Shown here piece after piece: positions 44,845-54,151 of a DNA stretch of 64,000 nucleotides (positions are counted from its first letter, which is position 1; each line of letters begins with the position of its first letter). The position numbers and the translations under genes are program-made. Source of the stretch: Myxococcales bacterium. GTDB taxonomy: Bacteria > Myxococcota_A > Polyangia > Haliangiales > Haliangiaceae. Where the stretch lies: positions 2,066,001 to 2,130,000 of the forward strand of contig JADJUW010000001.1 in the NCBI GenBank assembly GCA_016716835.1, written 5' to 3'. Below the pieces are notes generated by a model, which saw only the letters and a program-made list of their open reading frames with translations, was not told the DNA's origin and ran no database searches.

Positions 44845-46425
44845 CTAAAAGTTGAAGCCCGATTGCAGATAACCCGACATGAAATTGTCGCGCGCCCCGC
44901 TGACGTCGATGTCGGTGGGGTCATTGTCGCGATTGTTCGACAGCTCGCCGTTGCCACCAAAGGTGTGGGAAAAGCGGCTGTAGCGAAACCCTGCGCGGAT
45001 ATAGACCTTTTTGGTCGCCAGAAAGTCAAAGGCGGCATCGAAGTCAAAGCCCAGCACCTTGGTCGCGCCATACTGATCTTCGCGCTGCAAGTCGCCGGTG
45101 CTCATCATGATGAACACCCGCCCATCGACGATAAACTTGGTGCTCTCACCAATCGGCAGGCGCAGCCCCATGCCGGGATCGAGGTATTTATAGGTCACGC
45201 TAGGCACGTCAAAGCGGACGTCGCCGGGCAGCGCCGCAAGCGTACTGGTGTCGAAGACAAACTTGAGCTGATTGTAGCGCAGCTGCGCCTGCACCACCGG
45301 CCCAGTTTGCGCCTTGCCGACCAACCAACGATACGCGCCGCCGATGGCAAACGACTCCTGCTTGGTGGGGACGGGCACCGAGCGCTCGGCGCCACCGTCA
45401 TCGCGATAACTCACGCGCGACTCGATCTTCAGCACCCGATCATACGAGGCGAGCAGGCCAATGCGCCGCAGCTTGGGCGCCATCGTGTGAGATTTCGCGG
45501 TGGGAAATAGCTCCATTTGCGCGCCGACCATCACCACCGGAAAGCCGAGATACCCTTGTGGTTGGTCGGCGAGCAGCGGATCGGTGGTGAATTGCAGGCG
45601 GCGCAAGGAGGCGCCAAGGCCGCCGCGAATGACGAGCAGCTGATCGCGCTTGTCCGGTGGCAGCGGCGTGGACGGCTCATCGTCGGCATCGAGATCACGC
45701 TCGCGACGGGACTTGCTGCGCGACCGCGGGGCCTCGTCCTCCTGGGCGGCGTCTTCTTCGTCGACTTCGTCGCGGGCGGGTCGTTTCTTGGCGGCGCGTT
45801 TGGCATCCCTGTCCTCGCGCGCATCGCGGTCCTCGCGTGCGTCACGGTCATCGCGGTCATCGCGGTCATCGCGGTCATCGCGGTCGACGTCTCGATCACG
45901 CTCGCGCCGAGGCGGCGCTTCGTCGCGCGCGGCTTCTTCGTCGCCCCCTCCGTCGCGAATCGCGCGCATGTCGCCTATGGCCCCGAGCAGCCCGGCGCGC
46001 ACACGTTTTTCTTCGTCGGCCGAGAAGGTCGTCGTCGCGGTCGTCACGTTGATCGTCTTAAGCGTCTCGCCGGTCGCCGTCTCGCGCACGCGAATCATCA
46101 GCGAATAGCCCATGCCGCGGCGCTGCACCGATCCACTGATGACGCCATCGACGCGCGCCTTGGTCGCAACCTTGCGAAGTTGCTCAGGCGTGTTAGCGCC
46201 GGTGCCGCCGTCGCGCTTCCACTTTGCGGCGTCGATCAGCGTATTGCCTGGTTCGACGATGTCCGCGACCTGGTCGGTAAACGTGTCGCCCGCGGGTCCC
46301 GACAAGGGCATCAGCACCAAGCGGCGCCCGGCGGCGGCCAAAGAGGCGTGGCACATTAAGAAAAGCAGAAGGGCCGTGGCCACCCCCGTCGAGAGCCTGC
46401 TCCGTTGTGCCTGTGTTGCTGCCAT
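44845..46425 (-). CDS. Putative outer-membrane beta-barrel protein with charged linker
   Basis: 526 residues. A signal peptide and a small domain (30-155; GVISGSVQRRGMGYSLMIRV) are followed by a highly charged linker (about 160-250) built of Asp-Arg repeats, then a beta-rich C-terminal half that ends in Phe, as outer-membrane barrels do. The first domain resembles periplasmic proteins that compute a TolB- or GNA1162-like lipid-tail fold, but this is weak. The 9-bp tandem repeat inside the linker is recorded separately. It starts 2 bp after the pilT stop, so the two are probably one transcript. Confidence 0.68.
   Translation of the reverse strand: MAATQAQRSRLSTGVATALLLFLMCHASLAAAGRRLVLMPLSGPAGDTFTDQVADIVEPGNTLIDAAKWKRDGGTGANTPEQLRKVATKARVDGVISGSVQRRGMGYSLMIRVRETATGETLKTINVTTATTTFSADEEKRVRAGLLGAIGDMRAIRDGGGDEEAARDEAPPRRERDRDVDRDDRDDRDDRDDRDAREDRDAREDRDAKRAAKKRPARDEVDEEDAAQEDEAPRSRSKSRRERDLDADDEPSTPLPPDKRDQLLVIRGGLGASLRRLQFTTDPLLADQPQGYLGFPVVMVGAQMELFPTAKSHTMAPKLRRIGLLASYDRVLKIESRVSYRDDGGAERSVPVPTKQESFAIGGAYRWLVGKAQTGPVVQAQLRYNQLKFVFDTSTLAALPGDVRFDVPSVTYKYLDPGMGLRLPIGESTKFIVDGRVFIMMSTGDLQREDQYGATKVLGFDFDAAFDFLATKKVYIRAGFRYSRFSHTFGGNGELSNNRDNDPTDIDVSGARDNFMSGYLQSGFNF
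45845..45880. repeat. 9-bp coding tandem repeat (four perfect copies)
   Basis: The unit CGGTCATCG is repeated four times at 45845-45880, followed by a degenerate copy. In the minus-strand gene it encodes the repeat Asp-Asp-Arg in the charged linker. As 9 is divisible by 3, gain or loss of copies keeps the frame, so the linker length can vary between strains. Confidence 0.9.
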
Positions 46426-46427
46426 AT

Positions 46428-47621
46428 TTACTTTCCAAAGCGATCGATTTCGAACTCGTCCTTGCCGCCGTGCTCGCCGCCGCCTTGGTCGTCGCCGCCG
46501 CTCCAGCCGCTGCCACCGGCATTGCTGTTGCCGCCGGTCGTACCGCCCTGAACGCCGCGAAAGAGCAGCGCGAAGTCCGATGGACTGGTCGAGTTCTTCA
46601 CCGCTTCTTCGTACGTCACGAGGCGGTTCTTCACCAATTCCGCCAGGCTCTGATCGAAGCTGATCATGCCGTAGGGGTGCATGCCTTCTTTAATTGCGTC
46701 ATTGATCTCGCGGGTGCGCATCGGGTCTTCGATCATTTCGCGGATGCGCTCGGTGGTCACCATGATCTCAACCGCGGGCACCATGCCCTTGCCATCGGCG
46801 CGGGGCACGAGGCGTTGCGAGATGACGCCGCGCAGGACGGCGCCAAGCGCCAAGCGGGCCTGAGATTGTTGGTGCGACGGGAACATCGAGATAATCCGCG
46901 TGATGGTTTCGGTGGCATCCACCGTGTGCAGCGTAGAAAGCACCAAGTGACCAGTTTCCGCCGCGGTGAGCGCAATCTGGGTGGTCTCAAAATCTCGCAT
47001 TTCGCCGACCAAGATGACGTCGGGGTCTTGCCGCAGGGCGGCGCGCAGGGCCCGCGCAAACGACATGGTGTCAAAGCCCACCTCGCGCTGATTGATGACG
47101 CTGCGCTTGTCCTTGAACGTGTACTCGATGGGGTCTTCGCAGGTCACGATGTGATACGCATAGCGCGTATTAATGTAGTCGATCATCGCCGCCAGCGTGG
47201 TCGACTTGCCGGAGCCGGTAGCGCCGGTGACGAGCACGACGCCGCGATGCTGGTCGGCGAGCCCCAAGATGGTCTTGGAGAGGTGGAGGTTCTCAAAGCT
47301 CGGCACCTCGGGCGGGATGAGCCGCATGACCATGCCGACGGTGCCGCGCTGCTGGAAGAGGTTGACGCGATAGCGCACGCCATCGGGCGTGCCATAGGCC
47401 ATGTCGATGTCGAGGTTGGTCTCAAAATCGGCGCGCTGCTTGTCGTTCATCATGTGCACGGCAAACGTCGCGATCGCCTCGCGCGTCAGCGCCGGCACGT
47501 CGCGCACCGTGCGCAGGTCGCCCTTGATGCGAAAAATTGGCGGCATGCCCGCCTTGAGGTGGACGTCCGATGCGCCGAGCTGCCTGGCGGCGCCGAGCAC
47601 GCGATCGAGTAATTGGCTCAT
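46428..47621 (-). CDS. pilT: Twitching-motility ATPase of the PilT/PilU family
   Basis: 397 residues. The secretion-ATPase core has Walker A (GATGSGKST), the Asp box (VTCEDPIEYTFKDK), Walker B (DPDVILVGEMRD) and the His box (LSTLHT), followed by FPSHQQ. The PilT motif AIRNLIRE is replaced by RIREMIED, so it may be a PilU-like paralogue and not the main retraction motor. The C-terminus has a Gly-rich tail (about 360-397). It would drive pilus retraction at the inner membrane. Confidence 0.9.
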   Translation of the reverse strand: MSQLLDRVLGAARQLGASDVHLKAGMPPIFRIKGDLRTVRDVPALTREAIATFAVHMMNDKQRADFETNLDIDMAYGTPDGVRYRVNLFQQRGTVGMVMRLIPPEVPSFENLHLSKTILGLADQHRGVVLVTGATGSGKSTTLAAMIDYINTRYAYHIVTCEDPIEYTFKDKRSVINQREVGFDTMSFARALRAALRQDPDVILVGEMRDFETTQIALTAAETGHLVLSTLHTVDATETITRIISMFPSHQQSQARLALGAVLRGVISQRLVPRADGKGMVPAVEIMVTTERIREMIEDPMRTREINDAIKEGMHPYGMISFDQSLAELVKNRLVTYEEAVKNSTSPSDFALLFRGVQGGTTGGNSNAGGSGWSGGDDQGGGEHGGKDEFEIDRFGK

Positions 47622-47696
47622 CTAACAAAATGGTACCGCCAGCCCGTTTGCGGTTGCAAATCTGCCGCCTGCTATCTTGGGTGTGGCGATGTAGGT

Positions 47697-47879
47697 ATGG
47701 TACTTGTAAACGCAATGGGCAAGCGCGCGACGAGCCACGGCGAAGACTCGGCGACACGCACCTACAGCCAACTTGATCGCGCGTCACGCGCCGCGCCGTT
47801 GTCTGGCTGGGTGATCGCCTTGCTCTCGCTCGACGTCGCCTTGGTGACGGCAGGCGCGCTGCTCTGGCTCAGCCGCTAA
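47697..47879 (+). CDS. Small single-helix membrane protein
   Basis: 60 residues from ATG 47697, or 54 from ATG 47715. One hydrophobic helix near the C-terminus (WVIALLSLDVALVTAGALLWL) follows a polar N-terminus. No family is recognised. It is divergent from pilT and converges with the 5'-nucleotidase gene. Short length limits certainty. Confidence 0.5.
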   Translation: MVLVNAMGKRATSHGEDSATRTYSQLDRASRAAPLSGWVIALLSLDVALVTAGALLWLSR

Positions 47880-47894
47880 CGGGAACGCCGACGC

Positions 47895-49406
47895 TCACAC
47901 CTCGTGCGGCATAAGCCGCCGCGGTGCGCGAAAATACCGCAGCGGCGAGTAGAAGACAAAGTTCGAGACGCGCGCGGTGTAGATATCGGCGTAGTCGTTG
48001 ACCTGCTCGCCAAAGCGGCTGTTGTCATTGGCCTCGCGCAGGCATGAACCCCAATGAGGGTTGTAGCCGCGCTCGATCATGGTCTGCAGCGACACCACTT
48101 CCTCGGCCATGATTTCCATGCGTTCGCGCAGGCGATCGATTGATATTTTGAGTTGCTTGCGCGTGTCTTCAAGCCGCGTCACGGTTGGCAGCGAGAGCAC
48201 GGAGGTATCCTCAAGCGTGCGGACGATGCGCTTGTAGCGCAGGGTCTGAAAATCCATTTCGGACTCCAGGTTGCGGCGGCGGCGATCGAGCAGCTCGAGG
48301 TCGCGAATCGGCCCCTCAAACCTTTCCGCGACGGCGACCTCGCGATCGAGCTCTTGCAAGACCATGGCGGTGCGCCAGTTGTGCTGCTTGCGCAGGCGCA
48401 GGATATCGCCGTAGATGTGGTCGCCGATGTAGAGCACGCGATCGCCGCTAACGCGGGTGAATTCTTCGAGCTGCGCCGAACTGCCGCCTTGGTAGACCTT
48501 GTCGCGCATAAAGCCCTTGACCTCATCGGGCAGCGGCTGGCCGGTCGCGAGGTCGATCTGCGAAAACGGGCGCTGTTGGCTAAAGAACAGCGGCTTGGCG
48601 CCGCCAACGATCACCAGGTCGAAATACTGGCGCCAGCTCGAATAGCCGCTGATCGCGCCGTTTAGCAAATACGACATCACGGCGTCGGTGTAGTCGTAGA
48701 GCGAATTCGTGAGCAAAAAAAGCTTTTTGCCCGAGCTGCGCAGCTTGTGCAGCGTCTCCGCCAGCTGATCGTCCTTCATGATATACGACGCGAGATCGGC
48801 CTTGATGATGGTCTTGAGCGAGTCATCGCGATGCGCGAGATCGATCGAGGCGCGGATGTCGCTAAACAGCTTGCTGTAGTCGACCGCCGTCGCCGAGGTG
48901 TCATACCAATCGACCAGCGTCGCGTACATGACGGCCTCGGGGAGGCCAAACAGCGTATCGATCCATTCGTAGCGATCCGCCGAGAGGTTGATCTTCTCGT
49001 TGCGATAGACCGTTTTGCGCTCGTCGCGCGTGAGCTTGCGAAAGCCGTGAAAGCACCGCCCGACATGCGCGTGGCGGTCCATCTTGAAAATATTGCCCAG
49101 CTCGCGGTCGACGACGATGCCGCGGATGGCCCACGACGGGTCATACGTCAGCCCGCGAATCGCCTCGGGGTAGCCGTAGATCTTGATCATGTTGTCGAGC
49201 GTGAGCTGAATCGACAGCGCCTCGAGGCGATCTTGATGGTAGAGCGCGATCGTGTAGTCCATGTCGAAGCCGACCATGTCGATCGAATCCATGCGCAGGT
49301 TGCGATTGCAAAAGATCCGCCGGCGCCGCGAGATATCGAATTCGATGTCGCTATCGCCGAGCAGTAAGGCCGCCGCCGCGTCGGCGTCGGGCATAATAGG
49401 AGCCAT
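47895..49406 (-). CDS. HAD-IG family purine 5'-nucleotidase
   Basis: 503 residues from the ATG at 49406; the frame is open to 49451. The HAD nucleophile motif is DMDYT with D48 and D50 (VGFDMDYTIALY). Motif II is LFLLTNS and motif IV is VLYIGDHIYGDILRLRK. The C-terminal helical region (about 390-450) resembles the IG-type cap of cytosolic purine 5'-nucleotidases, which dephosphorylate IMP/GMP. It is divergent from hpt across 131 bp, an arrangement that pairs opposite arms of purine salvage. Confidence 0.88.
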   Translation of the reverse strand: MAPIMPDADAAAALLLGDSDIEFDISRRRRIFCNRNLRMDSIDMVGFDMDYTIALYHQDRLEALSIQLTLDNMIKIYGYPEAIRGLTYDPSWAIRGIVVDRELGNIFKMDRHAHVGRCFHGFRKLTRDERKTVYRNEKINLSADRYEWIDTLFGLPEAVMYATLVDWYDTSATAVDYSKLFSDIRASIDLAHRDDSLKTIIKADLASYIMKDDQLAETLHKLRSSGKKLFLLTNSLYDYTDAVMSYLLNGAISGYSSWRQYFDLVIVGGAKPLFFSQQRPFSQIDLATGQPLPDEVKGFMRDKVYQGGSSAQLEEFTRVSGDRVLYIGDHIYGDILRLRKQHNWRTAMVLQELDREVAVAERFEGPIRDLELLDRRRRNLESEMDFQTLRYKRIVRTLEDTSVLSLPTVTRLEDTRKQLKISIDRLRERMEIMAEEVVSLQTMIERGYNPHWGSCLREANDNSRFGEQVNDYADIYTARVSNFVFYSPLRYFRAPRRLMPHEV

Positions 49407-49537
49407 GGCAAAATGGTAGCAGCTAGCCTGGCCACGCCGCAGCGGCGCCAACCCAGAAAGCGGCGACCTTCATGGACTTACACCCGGGCGTGGCCGGCCC
49501 CGAACCGACGTCAGACCCACGGCGTAGCTTGCGCGCC

Positions 49538-50116
49538 ATGGCCCAGACGACCGTCGCGCTCCCGCCGTCATTTAACCGCCAACATGACCCATTTATAGAA
49601 CTAATTTCGACCGCGCAAATCGCCACCCGGGTTGCCGAGCTCGGCGCACAAATTACCAAGGACTACGGCGAGCTCGTCGTCGCCAAGGAGGTCATCGTGA
49701 TCGGCGTGCTCAAGGGGTCGTTTTTGTTTATGGCGGATTTGGTGCGGCACATTGCGCTGCCCGTCTACGTCGACTTCATCAGCATCGCCTCATATGGCGA
49801 TGCCACCGAGTCCACCGGCGTTGTGCAAATCACGCACGACCTGACGCGCTCCATCGAAGGCAAACACGTCATCATCGTCGAGGATATCGTCGACACCGGC
49901 CACACGGTGCACTATCTCATGCAAAATCTCGCGACCAGGCGGCCAGCCAGCGTGCGCTTGGCGTCGCTGCTACACAAGCCCGAGCGCGCCGAGCGCGACA
50001 TCAAGATCGACTATCTCGGCTTTACGATTCCGAACAAATTCGTGGTCGGCTACGGCCTCGATGCGGCCCAGCTTTGGCGCAATCTGCCATATATCGGTTA
50101 CGTCCCCAACGCCTAA
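49538..50116 (+). CDS. hpt: Hypoxanthine(-guanine) phosphoribosyltransferase
   Basis: 192 residues from the ATG at 49538. Type I PRTase signatures: the PRPP loop VIIVEDIVDTGHTV with the catalytic Asp pair, KGSFLFMADLVRHI upstream, and the C-terminal hood ending LPYIGYV. It makes IMP (or GMP) from hypoxanthine (or guanine). It is divergent from the 5'-nucleotidase gene and followed 18 bp later by the diguanylate cyclase gene. Confidence 0.92.
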   Translation: MAQTTVALPPSFNRQHDPFIELISTAQIATRVAELGAQITKDYGELVVAKEVIVIGVLKGSFLFMADLVRHIALPVYVDFISIASYGDATESTGVVQITHDLTRSIEGKHVIIVEDIVDTGHTVHYLMQNLATRRPASVRLASLLHKPERAERDIKIDYLGFTIPNKFVVGYGLDAAQLWRNLPYIGYVPNA

Positions 50117-50134
50117 GCGTGCCCCGGAGCCAAC

Positions 50135-51151
50135 ATGACCACCACGCGCGACAAGCAACTCCCCAAGGTTCTCTTCGAGATTGGCAAGACCATTGGCTCG
50201 GGGCTCGAACCCGAGCGCATCTTAACGCGCATTTCGGAGCTAACGTGCGGGCTCATCTCGGCCGACGCCTGCTCCGTCATGCTGCTCGATGCGTCGCGCC
50301 AGCGCCTGCTGGTCAAGGCCGCGTATGGCTTGCGCACCGAGCGCGTCGCGCAGCTGTCGTTTGCCGTCGGCGAAGGCGTCGCCGGCTGGGTGCTCGAGAC
50401 CGGCGAGACCGCGCTCATTCCGGACGTTCGCTACGACACCAGGTTTGTCCGCCGCGACGGCTCCCGCACGCCAATCCTATCACTTTTGTGCGTACCGCTG
50501 ATCTCGCGCGGCGATCGCGTGGGCGTGATCACGGTCACCGCTTCGCGCGCGGCGGTGTTTTCTGGCGAGGACGCGGAGATCTTAGGCTTCATCGCCGCGA
50601 CCATCGCGCTTGACCTTGAAAACGTGCGCTTGCACCGCGTCGCGGTAACCGATGCGCTGACCGGCGCGTACAACCGCGAGTTTCTCGGCCAACAACTGCC
50701 TATCGAAATCGATGCCGCGCGTAGCCGCAAACAAGGCTTGTCGGTGGCCATGGTCGACGTCGATCATTTTAAATCGATCAACGACCGCTTTGGCCACGAC
50801 GTCGGTGACGTCGTGCTTGCGGAGGTCTCGCGCCGCTTAAAATCTGCCACGCGTGGCGGCGACTTGCTCATTCGCTACGGCGGCGAAGAATTCCTCGTCG
50901 TGCTGCCGCGTGCCGATGCCGCCAGCGGCCTCGAGGTAGGTGAGCGCATGCGCGTACGTGTCGAAGAGTCACCGATCGTCATTACCCACGCCGACGAGCG
51001 CCTCGAGCTTTCCGTGCGCGTCTCCGTCGGCGTCGCCACGCTGCGCACCATCGATGCTAGCGAGACCGCCGCCGAGCTCATCAAGCGCGCCGACGCCGCG
51101 CTCTATGCCGCCAAGGCCCGCGGCCGCAACCGCGTCGAGCAAGCCGCGTAG
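50135..51151 (+). CDS. GAF-GGDEF diguanylate cyclase
   Basis: 338 residues. The GAF domain (about 20-160; FEIGKTIGSGLEPERILTRI, VGEGVAGWVLETGE) senses an unknown small ligand. The GGDEF domain (about 170-335) has an intact active site GGEEF (IRYGGEEFLVVLP) and a product-inhibition site RxxD (RGGD) five residues before it. It should make cyclic di-GMP. No receptor is encoded directly next to it, though a PilZ-like protein lies at 39836-40399. Confidence 0.92.
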   Translation: MTTTRDKQLPKVLFEIGKTIGSGLEPERILTRISELTCGLISADACSVMLLDASRQRLLVKAAYGLRTERVAQLSFAVGEGVAGWVLETGETALIPDVRYDTRFVRRDGSRTPILSLLCVPLISRGDRVGVITVTASRAAVFSGEDAEILGFIAATIALDLENVRLHRVAVTDALTGAYNREFLGQQLPIEIDAARSRKQGLSVAMVDVDHFKSINDRFGHDVGDVVLAEVSRRLKSATRGGDLLIRYGGEEFLVVLPRADAASGLEVGERMRVRVEESPIVITHADERLELSVRVSVGVATLRTIDASETAAELIKRADAALYAAKARGRNRVEQAA

Positions 51152-51169
51152 TTGGTGTAGGCTCGCGGC

Positions 51170-53083
51170 GTGGCTGATGAGTCAACGACGAAGGGCAAGA
51201 CGCCGGCGCGCGGACGGGTCGCGCTTTGGGTGTTTGTGGTTTCGGCGGCCGCACTCGGCCTGTTGATGGTGCGCTTATCTTGCGGTTTGGCGTCAAATGC
51301 CACGACGGCGGCGATCGATGCAGGCCCCACCAAGGTCAAGGCGAGCCCGTGGCGCGGGCGGCGAATTGGCACGGGCGTCGATGCGCTAGCCGCCATGCGC
51401 CGCAGCCTGCAGGAGCAGCACGGCTCCGCGATTGGGCTATTTGTCTTTGATGACGTCGATCCCATCGGCCAGCTTCGCCTGGAGGGCCGGGTTGTCGACG
51501 CCAACGGGAAAGGGGTCGGTGGCATAGATGTATTCATCAGCGGCGTACCCAGGCGCACGACGCTCACGGAGCCCGACGGCTCGTTCTATTTCGACGAACT
51601 CATCCCACAGCTCTATCGCTTGTATGCCCGAGGCGACGCTGGGTCGGCCGGGCCCTTGTGGTTTCAACTAACCGAGCGCACGGAATCTATCACCTTGGTG
51701 CTGCAGGCGGGCGGTGAGCTAGTGTTCTGGGTAAAGACGACGCAAGGCGCTCCGGTGGCAAATGCCACGGTCGCCTTGTCGGCGTATGAGGCGCTGCTAG
51801 GCGCAGACTCACCTGCCTTTGAGATCGCCGCGCTAACGGACGCGACAGGGCAAGCGATGTTCAGCCGGCTGCCACATGTCACGATCCGCTACACGGTATC
51901 GGCCGACGGCTATGCGAGCTCGGGTTTTGACTTCACCAGGGTGCCGGCCCTACGCCATGAAATCGACGTGGTGATCGATCCTGCGGCGCTCGTTCACGGC
52001 CTGGTGCTGCAGGCCGACGGCGTTCCCGTAGCGGATGCGTGTGTGAAGCGCTGGCCGGATGTGCCGTGCCAGGCTACGACCGATGCAGCTGGGACCTTCT
52101 CGATTGCGCCTGAGGTGAATCGTACTAAGTATGCATATTTATTCTTTGTCACTCATCCTCAGTGGGGTTGGGGCTACCCCGCCAAACCCGAGGGCAAAGG
52201 GACAACGTCCGAACCCTACGTAGTGCGGTTGCCGCCGTATCGTCGCGTCAGCGGGGTGGTCCTGCAGAGCGGCGGTGAGCCCGTCGCTAATGCCTTAGTC
52301 CGCCTTGGCATTCAACCAGTCGAGCATCCCGATAGCACGATGCCAGTTGGTGGGGTGGTAGCAAGCGACGAGCAAGGACAGTTTACGCTGCTCGTGCCAA
52401 GCAAGGTGGGGTGCACTCTGATTGCTTTCAATGGCGAGTACACCTCAACCGCGGTGAAGATTGATGCCAGCGATGAGGCGCCCGCGCCCGTCGAGCTGCG
52501 CATGCTAGACGGTGCCACGTCGGCGATACGCGGCCGGGTATTCTTGGCCAGCGGCGAGCCCGCAGAGGGCGCGCAGATAAGTTCCCGCTTAGCGTATGTG
52601 CAACGAACAACTGAAGACGCAAGTGTACTGCGAGGCCCGGCCACGGCCCTAACCGATGCGGAGGGCGTGTTTCAGCTAACCGGCCTCGAAGCAGAGAAGT
52701 ATGAGCTTACGGCATGGGATGCGAGTTCCACGGGGCGCCGTCATCCATCGGCGAGGGTCATCGCTGTCGCAGGGGCGACCAACGTGGAGATTCGATTGCC
52801 GGCATGGGGATCAGTGATTGCAACGGCACATCAGGCAAACGGGTTGCCAGTGGCGAAATCGGTCATGCTAATCCTGACCTCAACGTCAACGACGCCCCGA
52901 AGAACGCCCGGCATATCAACAAAAAACAGCGAAGGCAAGGTGCGCTTGGATGGCGTGGCGGTGGGCACGTATGAGGCGCAGCTTGTTTCAGCTGGCCCTA
53001 TTACCGCGACGTTTCCGGTAGTGGTAACACGCGCCGGAGAGGTGGTTGACACGGGCGTTCACGTGCTAGAGAGCAAAGACTGA
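51170..53083 (+). CDS. Exported protein with carboxypeptidase-regulatory-like repeats
   Basis: 637 residues with a GTG start at 51170. A membrane segment is present near residues 17-37. The periplasmic or surface part contains several beta-sandwich units of the carboxypeptidase regulatory (CarboxypepD_reg-like) type, e.g. RLEGRVVDANGKGVGGIDVF, VHGLVLQADGVPVADACVK, VSGVVLQSGGEPVANALVR and IRGRVFLASGEPAEGAQIS. Such domains are structural and found in myxobacterial surface proteins. A related Cys-rich small protein is encoded at 54152. Confidence 0.82.
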   Translation: MADESTTKGKTPARGRVALWVFVVSAAALGLLMVRLSCGLASNATTAAIDAGPTKVKASPWRGRRIGTGVDALAAMRRSLQEQHGSAIGLFVFDDVDPIGQLRLEGRVVDANGKGVGGIDVFISGVPRRTTLTEPDGSFYFDELIPQLYRLYARGDAGSAGPLWFQLTERTESITLVLQAGGELVFWVKTTQGAPVANATVALSAYEALLGADSPAFEIAALTDATGQAMFSRLPHVTIRYTVSADGYASSGFDFTRVPALRHEIDVVIDPAALVHGLVLQADGVPVADACVKRWPDVPCQATTDAAGTFSIAPEVNRTKYAYLFFVTHPQWGWGYPAKPEGKGTTSEPYVVRLPPYRRVSGVVLQSGGEPVANALVRLGIQPVEHPDSTMPVGGVVASDEQGQFTLLVPSKVGCTLIAFNGEYTSTAVKIDASDEAPAPVELRMLDGATSAIRGRVFLASGEPAEGAQISSRLAYVQRTTEDASVLRGPATALTDAEGVFQLTGLEAEKYELTAWDASSTGRRHPSARVIAVAGATNVEIRLPAWGSVIATAHQANGLPVAKSVMLILTSTSTTPRRTPGISTKNSEGKVRLDGVAVGTYEAQLVSAGPITATFPVVVTRAGEVVDTGVHVLESKD

Positions 53084-53090
53084 GAAAACC

Positions 53091-53339
53091 CTATGGTAGC
53101 CGTACCCATTGCAGCGTTGAAAATGGGCGCTGCGAGACGTTGTAGAGTTCCTCGGCACCGTTGTTGCGCACTTTCACTAGATACGTGCCGGCGCCGTATC
53201 TGGCATCGATTTCGCACGAAATGACGTCGAACCCTTTGGCCGCGGCGTCCTTTACTATTCTGCTGGCACCGCCCGCGAGGGCGCGGAACACTAACACCCC
53301 AACGCCAACCATTAGAAACAGAAAAAATAGGGCTCGCAT
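53091..53339 (-). CDS. Small membrane protein of unknown function
   Basis: 82 residues: an N-terminal membrane segment (MRALFFLFLMVGVGVLVFRA) and a polar C-terminal part of about 55 residues (GAGTYLVKVRNNGAEELYN) with beta-strand character. It converges with the upstream gene, with 7 bp between the two. I recognise no family. Confidence 0.55.
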   Translation of the reverse strand: MRALFFLFLMVGVGVLVFRALAGGASRIVKDAAAKGFDVISCEIDARYGAGTYLVKVRNNGAEELYNVSQRPFSTLQWVRLP

Positions 53340-53391
53340 GCGCAGAGTCTAGCCAAGCGCAGTGATCATCGCAAATACGCCAGCTAAGGGT

Positions 53392-53478
53392 GTAGGGGCC
53401 CCTTAGCCTGGGGCAAGGGGCCCGCTACCTACGCTCCTAGACGCCCGGGCCTTGGCGGGACTGGGCCGGTAGGTAGCG
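53392..53478. repeat. Two consecutive strong hairpins in an intergenic region
   Basis: Hairpin 1: GTAG-GGGCCCCTT pairs with AAGGGGCCC-CTAC around a 10-base loop; the core stem is 53396-53404 with 53415-53423, and one G is bulged. Hairpin 2: CGCTACCTAC (53423-53432) pairs perfectly with GTAGGTAGCG (53469-53478), with further GC-rich complementarity inside. The GTAG at the foot of each stem is REP-like. The gap 53340-53535 holds nothing else I can see; it lies upstream of the 53536 gene. Confidence 0.75.
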
Positions 53479-53535
53479 TTTACCCATGCCAAATGGGGCT
53501 CGGCGCATGGCCCAGGGATTGCACTTGTCTTGGGC

Positions 53536-54033
53536 ATGAAAATTATTGAGAGTTCCTTAATCGCAGCCCTCCTGCTGGTAAATATTGCCACTCCAGCAAC
53601 CAGTCACGCGACTCGGCAACCCAGCAACGCGCAACGAGATCGTGCGGTCGGAAAGTCGTTTGCACGACCGGTACATGCCGGTAAGCCACGTCGCAACAAC
53701 TTGCTGTCTCCGACGGCCAAAGCCAACGCCGCGGTGAAGCCGCTGGAGGTGCCAGCAAGCAAGCGAACGGCGGTGCAGCGGACCTCGAGGAGCAGACCGG
53801 CCTTTAAGGTCGTCTTGAACCGCCTGTCAGGTGTTGCCCAAATGCTGGTCGGCGCTTTTCTCGGTGGGCTCGCGGGCGGGTCGATTGAAACCGCGCTTCA
53901 ATTGAACGAACCCTTTCTAGTTGGCTTCGCGATCATAGCCTCCTTGGTGGGGTTTAAGTTCGCTGTCGATGGCATCGAAATCATTGACGCGGAAATTAAG
54001 GAGTCAGTTCAGCGCCGCGCTAGCGCACAATAG
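53536..54033 (+). CDS. Exported protein with C-terminal membrane segments, unknown
   Basis: 165 residues from the ATG at 53536; a TTG six bases upstream is not needed. A signal or anchor segment (SLIAALLLVNIATPA) is followed by a basic, low-complexity middle (50-100) and two hydrophobic helices at about 105-145 (VAQMLVGAFLGGLAGGSIE, FLVGFAIIASLVGFKF). No family is recognised. It is less GC-rich than its neighbours and lies downstream of the double hairpin at 53392-53478. Confidence 0.6.
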   Translation: MKIIESSLIAALLLVNIATPATSHATRQPSNAQRDRAVGKSFARPVHAGKPRRNNLLSPTAKANAAVKPLEVPASKRTAVQRTSRSRPAFKVVLNRLSGVAQMLVGAFLGGLAGGSIETALQLNEPFLVGFAIIASLVGFKFAVDGIEIIDAEIKESVQRRASAQ

Positions 54034-54151
54034 TCGAGCAGGGTCGCTTTCGCAGGTGTAATGCGCGGCTGTGAAGCATGTCACGGTCAACTCACTGTCC
54101 GCGAAAGTATATGCGTTGACAGCATTGAGGTCACCACGCTACCAATGGCAG

